64,000 nucleotides of DNA, taken from positions 1-64,000 of the forward strand of contig CANRLR010000010.1 of NCBI GenBank assembly GCA_947631505.1. Reading direction: 5' to 3'. Below are positions 35,741 through 46,079 of this stretch, one piece after another. The number at the start of each line of letters is the position of its first letter. Positions within the stretch are counted from its first letter, which is position 1. The position numbers and the translations under genes were made by a program. The stretch is from an uncultured Lachnospiraceae bacterium. Lineage in GTDB: Bacteria; Bacillota; Clostridia; Lachnospirales; Lachnospiraceae. The notes beneath the pieces are model-generated. The model worked only from the letters and a program-made list of their open reading frames with translations, did not search any database and was not told the origin of the DNA.

Positions 35741-37735
35741 TCACTTTTCCACATATTTTCCGGTTCTCACCACTTCGCCTGTGATATCCAAAAATATCTC
35801 ATAGTGGTCAGACGGTAAAGAATCAAATTGCATAGAATAATAATATTCATTATTCTTAAATATTTCCATCGTCTGATACGTGTCGTCAAAATCTACCGCA
35901 TACGTTCCTTTTTCACCGACAAAATACACTTTCAGCAAGTCATGGTCAATATAACGGACAAATAAAAGCTGTTCCTGCACCATATATTTTAATTTTCGGC
36001 TCTTAAAAAGACGACAGGAGGAAAAATCCCTACTCTGTTCCACTTTATAGGGACGTTTCGTATGTCCCACCAAATAATTATGTGTAATCGGCATTGGCTC
36101 AGCAAGAGCCTCCATATCCGGTGCGAATTCATACGCACGAAAATATCCCGGTCTCACACCATACTCAGCTAAGAGTTCTCCGGTCTTGAAATCGTACTCG
36201 TAGACACCGCCGCCGCACCCTTTTACATTTTCCGCATAAGCTCCCGCCATGGAATAGATGTGTCCCTCTTCCTTACAGTAAATGCCATTGGCCCGAATAC
36301 GGGTCTTCGGACATCCAAAACGTTTGAACTGCTCTACGGTACCCTCTTTCTCATTTACAGTATAAATGCTGACGTAGGACAGCGGATCACCGTCAAAAGA
36401 TTTTGCTTTTCTCCGTTTCGCCCAGTGATTGTCAAAAATCATAATATGCTTTGTGTCAGGATTTCCATCAAAATTCTCATCCAGCTCATAGGCCGCATGC
36501 TGCTGATAAGTCCACTTTACATCGCCGATCGGTTTTAATAGTTTATCTACCATTCCGGTTTTTTTCCAGAACTTCACATCGGATAAGAGCCAGCGTAATT
36601 TCTTTGTCTTATAATCCACGCTGATCACAGCATGGATATTTCGGAGAGAAATCAGCACAGTTTCATCCTTCGGATAATAAACGACTGAATTTACATGAGC
36701 CCAGTCCATCATGTTCTTGTACTTATCATCAAATAAATCTTCTATTTTTAATTCCCAGACATTTTCTCCCGTTTCCCGGTCGATTTCCACTACCATATCT
36801 TCTGTATGTTCCATCATCGTATTGCTTCCGGTCAAGAAGTTGCCGCCTTCTTTTTCTTCCAGTGTGTGATGAACTCCTTTTTTCGACAGGTAAGTGCGGT
36901 ACACACGTCCCAAGTAATCCATATCGTGATATACCGATGTCTGTGGATTGGAGTAGGATGGAACAGCGATCTCCTTTTCCATAAAGACAAAGCGTCCCCC
37001 GGATAACGGGAAAATGCCATAACCGCGCACTTTACGCCGGAGATAATAACGGATACTTCCCTGCTTATCAAAAGCACAGGTCTTGATATCCACGCCACCG
37101 TTAATCATAATATTTTTAAACGCAGGATTTTCCGCCACTTTAAATGTCTGTATTACATCTTTCAGATCCATTGGCAGTGCTTTTGTCTTAACCGGCACAA
37201 CACGTCTTTCTATCACTTCATTTTTCTCGTTCAAAAGCTCTATTTTCACCTTGTTTTTCCGGTTCGGGTACAATCCTACGACCGGAATCCGATGATATTT
37301 GGTATATGGCAGATGATAAACGAAGTCTGTCTCCTGAATCTTTCCCGGCACTGTGACACGAATTCCACAGCTTCCCTCTGTTTCAAAAAGAATCAATGCT
37401 GTTAAAGGTGCTTCACCAAAAGGATTGACAACCAAGAACATATTGGGATAAAGGTACATTCCGCTATGCAGCAATTCTTCAAAATATAAGTCTCTCGCCA
37501 ATGTTTTTACCGGCAATGCTGCCGTTTGTTTGATATTGGTACGTACGGCTTTCGCCTCTTCCCTTGTGATCTTTTCCCGAAAAGGCATTGCTTCCTTTGC
37601 CATCTTGCTAAGTCCACATATTTCTAATGTGCCGCCCTCCTTTAATCGTATCACTTCCGTACGCCGTTTTAACCGGTCATCCGCCTTTCTCTGTAACTTT
37701 CCCAATCCTCTCTTACACGTAGCCACAAAATTCAT
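35741..37735 (-). CDS. assT: Arylsulfate sulfotransferase (AssT family)
   Basis: NPFGEAPLTALILFET, DWAHVNSVVYYPKDETVLISLRNIHAVISVD, QQHAAYELDENFDGNPDTKHIMIFDNH, PITHNYLVGH. Confidence 0.85.
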   Translation of the reverse strand: MNFVATCKRGLGKLQRKADDRLKRRTEVIRLKEGGTLEICGLSKMAKEAMPFREKITREEAKAVRTNIKQTAALPVKTLARDLYFEELLHSGMYLYPNMFLVVNPFGEAPLTALILFETEGSCGIRVTVPGKIQETDFVYHLPYTKYHRIPVVGLYPNRKNKVKIELLNEKNEVIERRVVPVKTKALPMDLKDVIQTFKVAENPAFKNIMINGGVDIKTCAFDKQGSIRYYLRRKVRGYGIFPLSGGRFVFMEKEIAVPSYSNPQTSVYHDMDYLGRVYRTYLSKKGVHHTLEEKEGGNFLTGSNTMMEHTEDMVVEIDRETGENVWELKIEDLFDDKYKNMMDWAHVNSVVYYPKDETVLISLRNIHAVISVDYKTKKLRWLLSDVKFWKKTGMVDKLLKPIGDVKWTYQQHAAYELDENFDGNPDTKHIMIFDNHWAKRRKAKSFDGDPLSYVSIYTVNEKEGTVEQFKRFGCPKTRIRANGIYCKEEGHIYSMAGAYAENVKGCGGGVYEYDFKTGELLAEYGVRPGYFRAYEFAPDMEALAEPMPITHNYLVGHTKRPYKVEQSRDFSSCRLFKSRKLKYMVQEQLLFVRYIDHDLLKVYFVGEKGTYAVDFDDTYQTMEIFKNNEYYYSMQFDSLPSDHYEIFLDITGEVVRTGKYVEK

Positions 37736-37753
37736 TATCTTGCCCTCCATGCT

Positions 37754-38347
37754 TTACAGATATTTTATTATCTCCTGATATACTTTTTCCGCACACTCCT
37801 CTGGATCATACGCCACAGTATCTAAAATAAGTTCCGGCTTCTCCGGCTCTTCATAGACAGAATCTTTTCCTGTAAAATTTGTTATGTTTTTTTGATAGAG
37901 CCCTTTGGGATCTCTTTTTTGGCACGTTTCAAAGTCCGTACTCACATATACCTCAATGAAGTTCCCCTCCCCCGCCCGTTCTCTGGCAAATTCTCTCATT
38001 GCCCGGAACGGCGAAATAAAAGAAACGAGTGCAATCATTCCCGCTTCCTGAAACAACGCAGCAATTTCACTGATTCGCCGGATATTTTCATTCCGGTCCT
38101 CATCGGAAAATCCAAGGTCTGAATTGATACCATGACGAATATTGTCACCATCCAGCAGATAGGCCGCTCTCCCGGAATCTATCAGCTTTTTCTCTACCTC
38201 TACTGCTATTGTGGACTTGCCGGAACCGGATAATCCGGTAAACCAGACGACCAGTCCCTTCTGCCCTAACACCCGTTTTCGGTCTTCCCTGCTGACCTTA
38301 TTCGGATGCCATACAATATTTTCGTTTTTATTCATCGTTCTCTCCAT
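37754..38347 (-). CDS. cysC: Adenylylsulfate kinase
   Basis: VVWFTGLSGSGKSTIAVEVEKKL, LLDGDNIRHGINSDLGFSDEDRNENIRR. Confidence 0.93.
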   Translation of the reverse strand: MERTMNKNENIVWHPNKVSREDRKRVLGQKGLVVWFTGLSGSGKSTIAVEVEKKLIDSGRAAYLLDGDNIRHGINSDLGFSDEDRNENIRRISEIAALFQEAGMIALVSFISPFRAMREFARERAGEGNFIEVYVSTDFETCQKRDPKGLYQKNITNFTGKDSVYEEPEKPELILDTVAYDPEECAEKVYQEIIKYL

Positions 38348-38362
38348 TTCAAAACCAATAGA

Positions 38363-38386
38363 AAAATATGCTATCGAGCATATTTT
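38363..38386. repeat. Hairpin repeat S, copy 3 (cysN-cysC intercistronic)
   Basis: AAAATATGCT-atcg-AGCATATTTT. Confidence 0.5.
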
Positions 38387-38393
38387 AACACTA

Positions 38394-40181
38394 TTATGCC
38401 TTAAAAATAGTTCCCGTATCCTTCAGCATATTCTTGATCTTATAAATACTCTTTTCGTAATCCTTATCTGCCAGATGCATATCGGCGGAGATATCGGTCG
38501 TCACCTCATTGCCGACCCAGACAACCTCAAATTCCCGCTGCATAACGGTTTTCATAATTTTGTAATCGGACTGGGTAAGTCCGGTCGCCGTAACAATAAG
38601 AATCATACCTGCATCCAGCATAAGATTAGCAACCTCTGCAAAACGCCGTATCTGTTCTTTATGATTCTGCACATCTGCCTTCTTCGTATCAGCACCGACA
38701 CCATAGAGATAGCTTCCCATTCCCATATAGTACACATAACGTCCACAATTCATGAGTTCTCTCTCAAGAAGTTTTGCAAGCTTCTTCTTTCCGGTTCCGT
38801 CCGGTCCTGTCAGAACAATCAGATTTGGTCTTTGGGCATAATGTTCCATACGGTCTTCTACCGAGATCTCACTCATTTCCCACTTATAGTTCCGAAGCAT
38901 CGTTCCTTCCCGAAGTTCCTGCTCATCGTCCTCCAAGGCAGCTGTAATAATACCACCGCCGGCGATTTCATAATCATCTACAATGACAAAACGGCTGGTT
39001 CCGGCAATATCTTCTACCAGATCAAAGGCAATCGGTTTATCCGTACGCAAAATACATTCTGCCACTTCATTTTTTCCCACGGATGTCTGCTCTTCATTGG
39101 CATCCAAATTAGAAGAATTAATGACACCCTTGACCTTTTCGACTTCCATTTTCACTTTTTCAGAACCGATCTTCAAGAAATAAGTTTTACCCGGTGTCAG
39201 ATTTTTCTTGCCAAGCCAGAATATGTTGGCAGCAATGCGGGATGAGGTCTGCGGTGCTTTTTCCCCGGCAATACTCATCAGTTCACCGCGGGTAATATAT
39301 ATCTGCTCGACCATAGTAAAGCCGATTGCCATACCCGGTCTTCCTACTTCAATCGGATCGGCATGGAATACTTCAATGTTCTTTATATGGCTTCTTTTTC
39401 CCGATGGGTAAAATACAACTTCCTGCCCCGGACGGATGGTACCCGTTTCAATCGTTCCTGCCACGATCCGGCGGTCATCGCCATTTCTTGTAAACTTGTA
39501 TACATCCTGTACCGGCATACGGAACGGCTGGTCTTCATGAGGCTGTTCGCACTCAAATTCATCCAGCACTTCTAAAACACACATACCATCATACCACGGC
39601 ATTTTATCACTTTTCTTCACAATATTTTCTCCCATAAAGGAGCTTACCGGAAGAACAAACTTCGGTGTAATGTTTATCTTTTTCAAAAATTCTAAGTATT
39701 CTGTCTTCACACGTTCGTAAACGCTCTGGTCATAATCCACTAAATCCATTTTGTTGATCACTACCGCAATCTGACGGATTCCGAGCATCGACAGCATATA
39801 GGCATGCCGGCGGGAGTTCTCCTGTACCCCCTCTTTGGCATCTATCATAAGAAGGGCTGCCTCTGCACGGGAAGCACCGGTTATCATATTTTTTAAAAAT
39901 TCAATATGTCCCGGAGCATCCAAAATAATATAATCCCGTTTCTCTGTCTTAAAAAAACATCTTGCCGTATCAATCGTAATTCCCTGTGCCTGTTCATCCT
40001 TCAGGGCATCCAGCAGAAACGCATATTCAAAAGGTTTTGAGTTTCTGCGGCAGGTCTCCTTCACCTGCTCTAATTTCCCCTCCGGCAAAGAGTCGGTATC
40101 TGCTAACAAACGGCCCATAAGAGTCGATTTACCGTGATCCACATGTCCCACAATGACGATATTCATATCTTCTTTTTTCAT
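38394..40181 (-). CDS. cysN: Sulfate adenylyltransferase GTPase subunit with C-terminal APS-kinase-like domain
   Basis: [28 protein letters not shown]-terminal [28 protein letters not shown]. Confidence 0.9.
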   Translation of the reverse strand: MKKEDMNIVIVGHVDHGKSTLMGRLLADTDSLPEGKLEQVKETCRRNSKPFEYAFLLDALKDEQAQGITIDTARCFFKTEKRDYIILDAPGHIEFLKNMITGASRAEAALLMIDAKEGVQENSRRHAYMLSMLGIRQIAVVINKMDLVDYDQSVYERVKTEYLEFLKKINITPKFVLPVSSFMGENIVKKSDKMPWYDGMCVLEVLDEFECEQPHEDQPFRMPVQDVYKFTRNGDDRRIVAGTIETGTIRPGQEVVFYPSGKRSHIKNIEVFHADPIEVGRPGMAIGFTMVEQIYITRGELMSIAGEKAPQTSSRIAANIFWLGKKNLTPGKTYFLKIGSEKVKMEVEKVKGVINSSNLDANEEQTSVGKNEVAECILRTDKPIAFDLVEDIAGTSRFVIVDDYEIAGGGIITAALEDDEQELREGTMLRNYKWEMSEISVEDRMEHYAQRPNLIVLTGPDGTGKKKLAKLLERELMNCGRYVYYMGMGSYLYGVGADTKKADVQNHKEQIRRFAEVANLMLDAGMILIVTATGLTQSDYKIMKTVMQREFEVVWVGNEVTTDISADMHLADKDYEKSIYKIKNMLKDTGTIFKA

Positions 40182-40184
40182 AGC

Positions 40185-41066
40185 TTACATGTAACCTCCT
40201 CTTCTAAGTTCTTCCAGACCGCCGCCCCCTTCTTTATCCTGAGCACGTCCAGAACGCTCTGCAATATTGGCAAACTTTCCTGTCTTTAATTCCTCAATCA
40301 CTTCATGAACATTTTTCGCGGTCGACTCCACCGGGAACGTACATGGGCCACAGCCAAGAGAACGGTATCTGGTTCCATTTCCCTGATCAAAATACAAAGA
40401 AACAACCGGGATATTTTCCCGCTCAATATATTCCCACACATCCAGCTCTGTCCAGTCAAGCAGCGGATGAACACGGACATGGGTACCCGGTGCCCAGTCT
40501 GTCTTATACTGATTCCAGAATTCCGGCGGCTGGTCACCTACATCCCAATCGTTATTCTTGTCACGTGGTGAGAAATAACGCTCCTTGGAACGGCTTCCCT
40601 CTTCATCCGCTCTTGCCCCTACAATAACTCCGGTATAAGGTTCACAGTTCGTATCTTTCTCATAAATCCCTTTGCTGTGATTAAAACGGTATCTTGGCCA
40701 GCTGGCATTCAGCGTATTCGTCAATGCCTCCGTTTTTAACCGCTTACAGCATTCCAGATGGGAAACATTACCTGACGGAAATGTTTCATTCTTCTCCAAT
40801 GCCTCGGTGTTTTCTCCATAAATCATGTCGAGATTCCATTCTGCTGCCAAACGGTCCCGGTACTCAATCATCTCCGGAATTTTGTGATGGGTATCAATGT
40901 GCACCAAAGGAATCGGTACATGCCCGAAAAATGCCTTTCGTGCCAGCCACAATAATACTGTAGAATCCTTCCCGATTGACCACAGCATACATAGATTACC
41001 CAACTCACTATATGCCTCCCGCAATATGTGTACGCTTTTGTACTCCAACATATCCAAATGATCCAT
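40185..41066 (-). CDS. cysD: Sulfate adenylyltransferase small subunit
   Basis: [37 protein letters not shown]. Confidence 0.92.
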   Translation of the reverse strand: MDHLDMLEYKSVHILREAYSELGNLCMLWSIGKDSTVLLWLARKAFFGHVPIPLVHIDTHHKIPEMIEYRDRLAAEWNLDMIYGENTEALEKNETFPSGNVSHLECCKRLKTEALTNTLNASWPRYRFNHSKGIYEKDTNCEPYTGVIVGARADEEGSRSKERYFSPRDKNNDWDVGDQPPEFWNQYKTDWAPGTHVRVHPLLDWTELDVWEYIERENIPVVSLYFDQGNGTRYRSLGCGPCTFPVESTAKNVHEVIEELKTGKFANIAERSGRAQDKEGGGGLEELRRGGYM

Positions 41067-41142
41067 GTTTATGACCTCCGCATATTTTTTCGTATATTAA
41101 TCGTTGATAGATTATCGGAAAAATATGTCAATTCGGTGACAT

Positions 41143-42513
41143 CTATTCATTTTTTTCAATTTTAATTTTTTTGTCTAATTGTCTGTATACCGTTACATAC
41201 ATTGTTGCAAAGCAGGCCCCTCCCCCAATAAAATTAGAGATGGGTTCTGCCAAGAACACTCCCATTACACCAATGGATTCTATGTTAGGCAGAAAAATGG
41301 TAAGAGGAACTACAATAATTACCTTTCGGAAAATTGAGAAGAACACAGAACGTTTGCTGAAGCCAAGACCAGTAAAGGTATTCTGGCCGGAAAACTGCAA
41401 TGCCATCATAAAGAATCCAAAAAAATATATATGCAGGCAGTTTACTCCTTTTTCAATGACTTCCATGTCGGTGCTGAATACCCCTAAGAAAAACCGGGGG
41501 AAGAGAAAGACCAGCAGCCATGCCAGTAAAGTATAAATAAACAGAGTTATTGACATAAAGGAAATACTCTGCCGGACACGGTCTTCCCTTCCTGCTCCGT
41601 AATTATATCCCATGACCGGCTGTGCTCCTGCGCCAATGCCCGAAACCGGCATCGCTACCACTTCCCGTATCGAATTAATAATCGTCATAACTCCCACATA
41701 AATGTCTCCGCCATAGTTCTGCAAGGTAGCATTACAGACCATCTGTACAAGTGAATTCGTTACTGACATAGTAAATCCCGACACTCCCAGTCCCATCATC
41801 CGAAGTACACGCTTCCGGGCCAGTCGGAGACGGCATCTTCGCAGCCGTATCACTGCCTTTTTTCCCACTAAAAAATGTAACGTCCACAGAGCCGCCACCG
41901 CCTGCGATATTACAGTTGCAACGGCAGCCCCCTGCACACCAAGATCTAATCCGAAAATAAAGACCGGGTCCAGTATAATATTAAGCCCGGCCCCGATAAT
42001 AACCGTTGCCATTCCTATCTTTCCGAACCCCTGTCCACTAATGAAACTATTTAATCCCAAACTGAGCAGCACAAAAATATTCCCCATCAGATAAATGGTA
42101 AGATAACGGTCTGCATAGGGATAGGTAGCATCACTGGCCCCCAATAAGTATAAAACGGGACGTTTTAAGAGTAATCCGGCAACCGTTAAGCCAATACCGA
42201 ACAGAATTAACAGCACAAAGCTGTTCCCTAAGAGATATTCTGCTTCCGTGTCATTCCCCTTTCCTCTCTCAATCGAAAACAGGGGGGCGCCTCCCATCCC
42301 AATTAAATTAGCAAAGGCAATGACGATTGTAATGACCGGAAGGCACACGCCAAGACCGGTCAATGCCAACGCACTGCCCTGTTCCATTCTCCCAATATAA
42401 ATTCTGTCAATAATATTATACAAAACATTAATCAGCTGGGCGAGTGTCATCGGTACTGCCAGCCTTATAATATTCCGCCGGATACTTCCCTTTGTAAAGT
42501 CTGTTACTTCCAA
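41143..42513 (-). CDS. MATE-family efflux transporter
   Basis: 12-TM profile, VPMTLAQLINVLYNIIDRIYIGR, GAGAQPVMGYNYGAG. Confidence 0.9.
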   Translation of the reverse strand: MEVTDFTKGSIRRNIIRLAVPMTLAQLINVLYNIIDRIYIGRMEQGSALALTGLGVCLPVITIVIAFANLIGMGGAPLFSIERGKGNDTEAEYLLGNSFVLLILFGIGLTVAGLLLKRPVLYLLGASDATYPYADRYLTIYLMGNIFVLLSLGLNSFISGQGFGKIGMATVIIGAGLNIILDPVFIFGLDLGVQGAAVATVISQAVAALWTLHFLVGKKAVIRLRRCRLRLARKRVLRMMGLGVSGFTMSVTNSLVQMVCNATLQNYGGDIYVGVMTIINSIREVVAMPVSGIGAGAQPVMGYNYGAGREDRVRQSISFMSITLFIYTLLAWLLVFLFPRFFLGVFSTDMEVIEKGVNCLHIYFFGFFMMALQFSGQNTFTGLGFSKRSVFFSIFRKVIIVVPLTIFLPNIESIGVMGVFLAEPISNFIGGGACFATMYVTVYRQLDKKIKIEKNE

Positions 42514-43058
42514 TGTGCTTTATCCTTCTTTCCTTCTACACGAACCACATTTTTGATATAAGAAAAAGTCTCCTTTTCCCCTTTATCCCGAAGCATTATA
42601 AGAAGCTCTTCCAATTTTCTTGAAGTTTCCTTATGCATCCACCGACGCTTCCGTCCCTTGTCAAAATATTCATACGGTTTCTTTTCATCATAATCACTGC
42701 CATAATATATCTTACTTGCTGCCACCCGGTCACAGAACATTTCAATCAGATACTTTGTCGGCATTTCCACCGGCTTTTTGCAGTTCAGCTCTTCATCATA
42801 ATCCACCCAGTATTCAAAATGGTGTTTATTCCGTCCCTGATGATGCAGCCATGCACGGGAAAAGCCATACTGTTCCCGCTCCTTTACATTCGGACTTTCA
42901 TCCCCCAGATAATTTCTGGCCCCCGGGATAAACTCTGTTAAACTGTATTTGGACAAATCATGAAAAAGTCCCTGCCATAATATTCCAGCCTTATAACAAT
43001 GTGCAATCACCTTATGACGATGTCGTGTAATGGTGGAAAAATGTTTCCATATATGCAT
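42504..43058 (-). CDS. DUF5662 family protein
   Basis: HRHKVIAHCYKAGILWQGLFHDLSKYS...HHQGRNKHHFEYW. Confidence 0.7.
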   Translation of the reverse strand: MHIWKHFSTITRHRHKVIAHCYKAGILWQGLFHDLSKYSLTEFIPGARNYLGDESPNVKEREQYGFSRAWLHHQGRNKHHFEYWVDYDEELNCKKPVEMPTKYLIEMFCDRVAASKIYYGSDYDEKKPYEYFDKGRKRRWMHKETSRKLEELLIMLRDKGEKETFSYIKNVVRVEGKKDKAHWK

Positions 43059-43072
43059 GATTTCCTCCGTTC

Positions 43073-44374
43073 TTATAATCCAATAAAATTACAGGCTCCC
43101 ACCGATAGGGCAAGCGAGATCAGAATCAGTGTAAGATTTTTACACTTTCCCTTATGAAATAATACCATATTTAACCCATAAAGTGCAAATATCATAATTA
43201 GAACGGTATACCATGGTAAAGATGGATTGGAATTCATATCAATTCCGGATTTTATCAGACCCGCCATAACGGTCAATAATAATCCTGATACAATGACACG
43301 GATTACTTTTTTTATAATGATAAAAATATGAACCTTCTCCAGCCACTCATAAGCATGATAAATAACATGAAAGATTCCGCAGGATGCCGCCACACTACAG
43401 GAAAATCCTGCTGATGCCAACGCAAAACCTCCCCACATATTACCGCATACTCCCTCCCCATATACATAACCGATTCCGGATAAGGTCTTACAAAGAATCG
43501 ACCCCGGCAGCACATTGACAACTAATACCAGATGGTTATAAAATTCATTTTCCTCAATAAAATCCGGCACAAATAATCCATCCGCAATCGTCAGGTACGC
43601 ATCTCCTCCCCCAAATGATAACAGGGAAGAAGCCAGACCGTGTAAATCAAAGGAAATTGCAGAATAGGAAGCAGCCAGTATTGCCGGCAGAGACATCACA
43701 ATAAGAAAGATGATCCAAATTGCTGTTCTGCTCATAATCGGTTTCATGTCCAGCTTCTTTAACTTCTTTTTCTTTTTATCCGTTCTCTTCCAAATCAGAC
43801 TATAAACAATACTTCCTAATATTGTTACCAATAGTACATGAATGGTCGAAAATTTTACCATCGGTATTCCTGTTATATGGGCTATTTTTAAAACCGTCGT
43901 TCCGCCCGTTACAACAAATACCCCTGCCATTACAAACCACAAGAACACACGAAAACGTGATGTCCTGTAGACACGCAGGGTATCTAATATGTATTGTGTC
44001 AAAAGGCACATAATAAATGCGGTTACTCCAATTGATGCATATTGAATCTGTGTAAGAATGCCGGCATCCAAACGGCGAAGTACAGACATTAAAAGTACCG
44101 TTGCTGCAGAGCCGGGCAGTGCCATCGCAATACCTCCCGCTAACATCCCTCGTTTTCCACAGGTCTGCAGGCCTACTCCGGATGCAATCTCTACCGGAAG
44201 TGCTCCCGGTGTAAGAGTTGCCGCAATAATATCTTTGTCATACTCTTCCTTTGAAATCAGCTTTTTTTCCTGTACGACTTCTTGCTCAATTACAGGAATT
44301 AAAGCATTGCCACCCCCAAACCCTATGATGCCGACTTTTAACATAGATGACAACAATGACTTCATTTTTCCCAT
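43073..44374 (-). CDS. Chromate transporter family (ChrA-like)
   Basis: GIIGFGGGNALIPVIEQEVVQEKKLISKEEYDKDIIAATLTPGALPVEIASGVG, repeated in the C-terminal half. Confidence 0.85.
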   Translation of the reverse strand: MGKMKSLLSSMLKVGIIGFGGGNALIPVIEQEVVQEKKLISKEEYDKDIIAATLTPGALPVEIASGVGLQTCGKRGMLAGGIAMALPGSAATVLLMSVLRRLDAGILTQIQYASIGVTAFIMCLLTQYILDTLRVYRTSRFRVFLWFVMAGVFVVTGGTTVLKIAHITGIPMVKFSTIHVLLVTILGSIVYSLIWKRTDKKKKKLKKLDMKPIMSRTAIWIIFLIVMSLPAILAASYSAISFDLHGLASSLLSFGGGDAYLTIADGLFVPDFIEENEFYNHLVLVVNVLPGSILCKTLSGIGYVYGEGVCGNMWGGFALASAGFSCSVAASCGIFHVIYHAYEWLEKVHIFIIIKKVIRVIVSGLLLTVMAGLIKSGIDMNSNPSLPWYTVLIMIFALYGLNMVLFHKGKCKNLTLILISLALSVGACNFIGL

Positions 44375-44509
44375 TGATTATCTCTGCCTCTCATTGAAAT
44401 TTTTCGTTTTATTATATGGTAGAAAAATGTCAAAAAAGTGGCCTTTCCTTTTTCATGTTTTCCCCTTTTGGCACATATAGTTTACTAATCCCTTATTCGG
44501 AGTGCTTCT

Positions 44510-45805
44510 ATGTCCATTTTACATATGGTAAATCAATTTTTGTGGAGTGGCCCGCTTCTGATCCTTCTCATGGGTATTCATATTTATTACACATATTCCC
44601 TTCATTTTGTACAAAAACATATTTTTAAAGGAATCCGTCTTTCTCTTGGTGATAAAAAAGAAGACAACAGATCCGGATTCAGCCGATTCGGCTCACTGAC
44701 TACAACTCTTGCTGCCACACTCGGCACAGGCAATATTGTAGGGATATCTACCGCTGTTTTCCTCGGTGGCCCCGGTGCTGTGTTCTGGTGCTGGCTTACC
44801 GGTGTTTTTGGCATGGCGACCACCTATGCCGAAACTTTTCTCTGTACGAAATACCGTTTTCCTGATTACCAGAACGTAGTACAGGGCGGCCCTATGTATG
44901 TTTTAGCTCATCTGCTCCAAAAAAAATCCATGGCTGTCCTGTATAGCATTGCCCTCTGTCTGTCCGCCTTTTTTATTGGCTGCACCACCCAGAGCAATGC
45001 GATATCCGATACCTGCCAGCAGGTCTTTGGGACGTTTCCACCTGTTACTTCCATTCTTACTGCTTTTATCGTCGGAATTATTCTTATTCAGGGAAAGCAT
45101 TGGATTGAAAAATTTACAATGGCAGTAGTTCCTACTATGGCTATCTTTTTCTTTGGCGGATGTATTTTATACCTTATTCTGCATTCCGATTATTTATTTC
45201 CGGCACTGTCGCAAATTATGTCCTCTGCCTTCGGACTTTCCCAGATCGGAGGGGGAATTGCCGGATTTACGTTAGGAAAGGCAGTGCGTTACGGTGTTGC
45301 CAGAGGGCTTTTTACGAATGAGGCAGGACTTGGCACTGCCGGCTTGGTCGCTGGCAGCTCTTCCGAGGATAATGCCGGAAATCAAGCTTTAATTTCCATG
45401 AGCGCTTCTTTTTGGGACACGGTCGTGCTCTGTGCTGTTACCGGACTTGTTCTGGTGGCATTCCAGCTGGAATTCCCTCAGGAGTGGTATTTGTATTCTG
45501 CCGGTTCTCTTACCGCTGCTGCCTTTTCCAAACTGCCTTTCTTCGGTGACGAAATTCTTGCTATTGCCATCATCAGTTTTGCGCTCGCAACCTTGGTGGG
45601 ATGGAGTTACTATGGCAGGCAGGGATTTTCATTTCTATTTCGGGGAAAAGGAGAATTTTTCTATCTGTCATTTTATATTCTTATGATTTTTATCGGAGGG
45701 GTTCTTCCCTTGACTCTCGTATGGGAAATGACAGATTTCATTAATTTATTTCTATTTATCCCGGCATTTTATATGCTTGTCCGATGCCGAAATAAAATTT
45801 TCTAA
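44510..45805 (+). CDS. Sodium:alanine/glycine symporter (AGCS)
   Basis: GTGNIVGISTAVFLGGPGAVFWCWLTGVFGMATTYAET, GLFTNEAGLGTA. Confidence 0.88.
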   Translation: MSILHMVNQFLWSGPLLILLMGIHIYYTYSLHFVQKHIFKGIRLSLGDKKEDNRSGFSRFGSLTTTLAATLGTGNIVGISTAVFLGGPGAVFWCWLTGVFGMATTYAETFLCTKYRFPDYQNVVQGGPMYVLAHLLQKKSMAVLYSIALCLSAFFIGCTTQSNAISDTCQQVFGTFPPVTSILTAFIVGIILIQGKHWIEKFTMAVVPTMAIFFFGGCILYLILHSDYLFPALSQIMSSAFGLSQIGGGIAGFTLGKAVRYGVARGLFTNEAGLGTAGLVAGSSSEDNAGNQALISMSASFWDTVVLCAVTGLVLVAFQLEFPQEWYLYSAGSLTAAAFSKLPFFGDEILAIAIISFALATLVGWSYYGRQGFSFLFRGKGEFFYLSFYILMIFIGGVLPLTLVWEMTDFINLFLFIPAFYMLVRCRNKIF

Positions 45806-45841
45806 ATGAAAACATATTTTTTTCATACATTTTGTTATATA

Positions 45842-46047
45842 ATAATGTCAGGGTCAAAAGGTCAACATTGCACGTGCTTGCACGAAAGCAATGTTTGACC
45901 TTATTGACCCGCCAAATATGAGAAAGTAGCCGTTTCCTACGGAAACGCGCGAATTTCGAATGTTTGCAGGATTGCGGGAATTACGAAGCAATGGAGCAAT
46001 CCGTGGACATCCGTTGGGGGCAACATACCGTTTGACCCCAACATCAT
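45842..46047 (+). repeat. Interspersed TIR element R1, copy D (fullest copy, ~206 bp)
   Basis: ATAATGTCAGGGTCAAAAGGT ... ACCGTTTGACCCCAACATCAT with internal 76-nt core. Confidence 0.8.
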
Positions 46048-46079
46048 ATAATAGTAGTAAAAGTACGAAGGAGGATTGT

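Noticed and set aside
38211-39245. 344-aa + strand ORF antisense to cysC/cysN
   Set aside because: Opposite two highly conserved CDS; composition looks like shadow translation and there is no supporting RBS or family.
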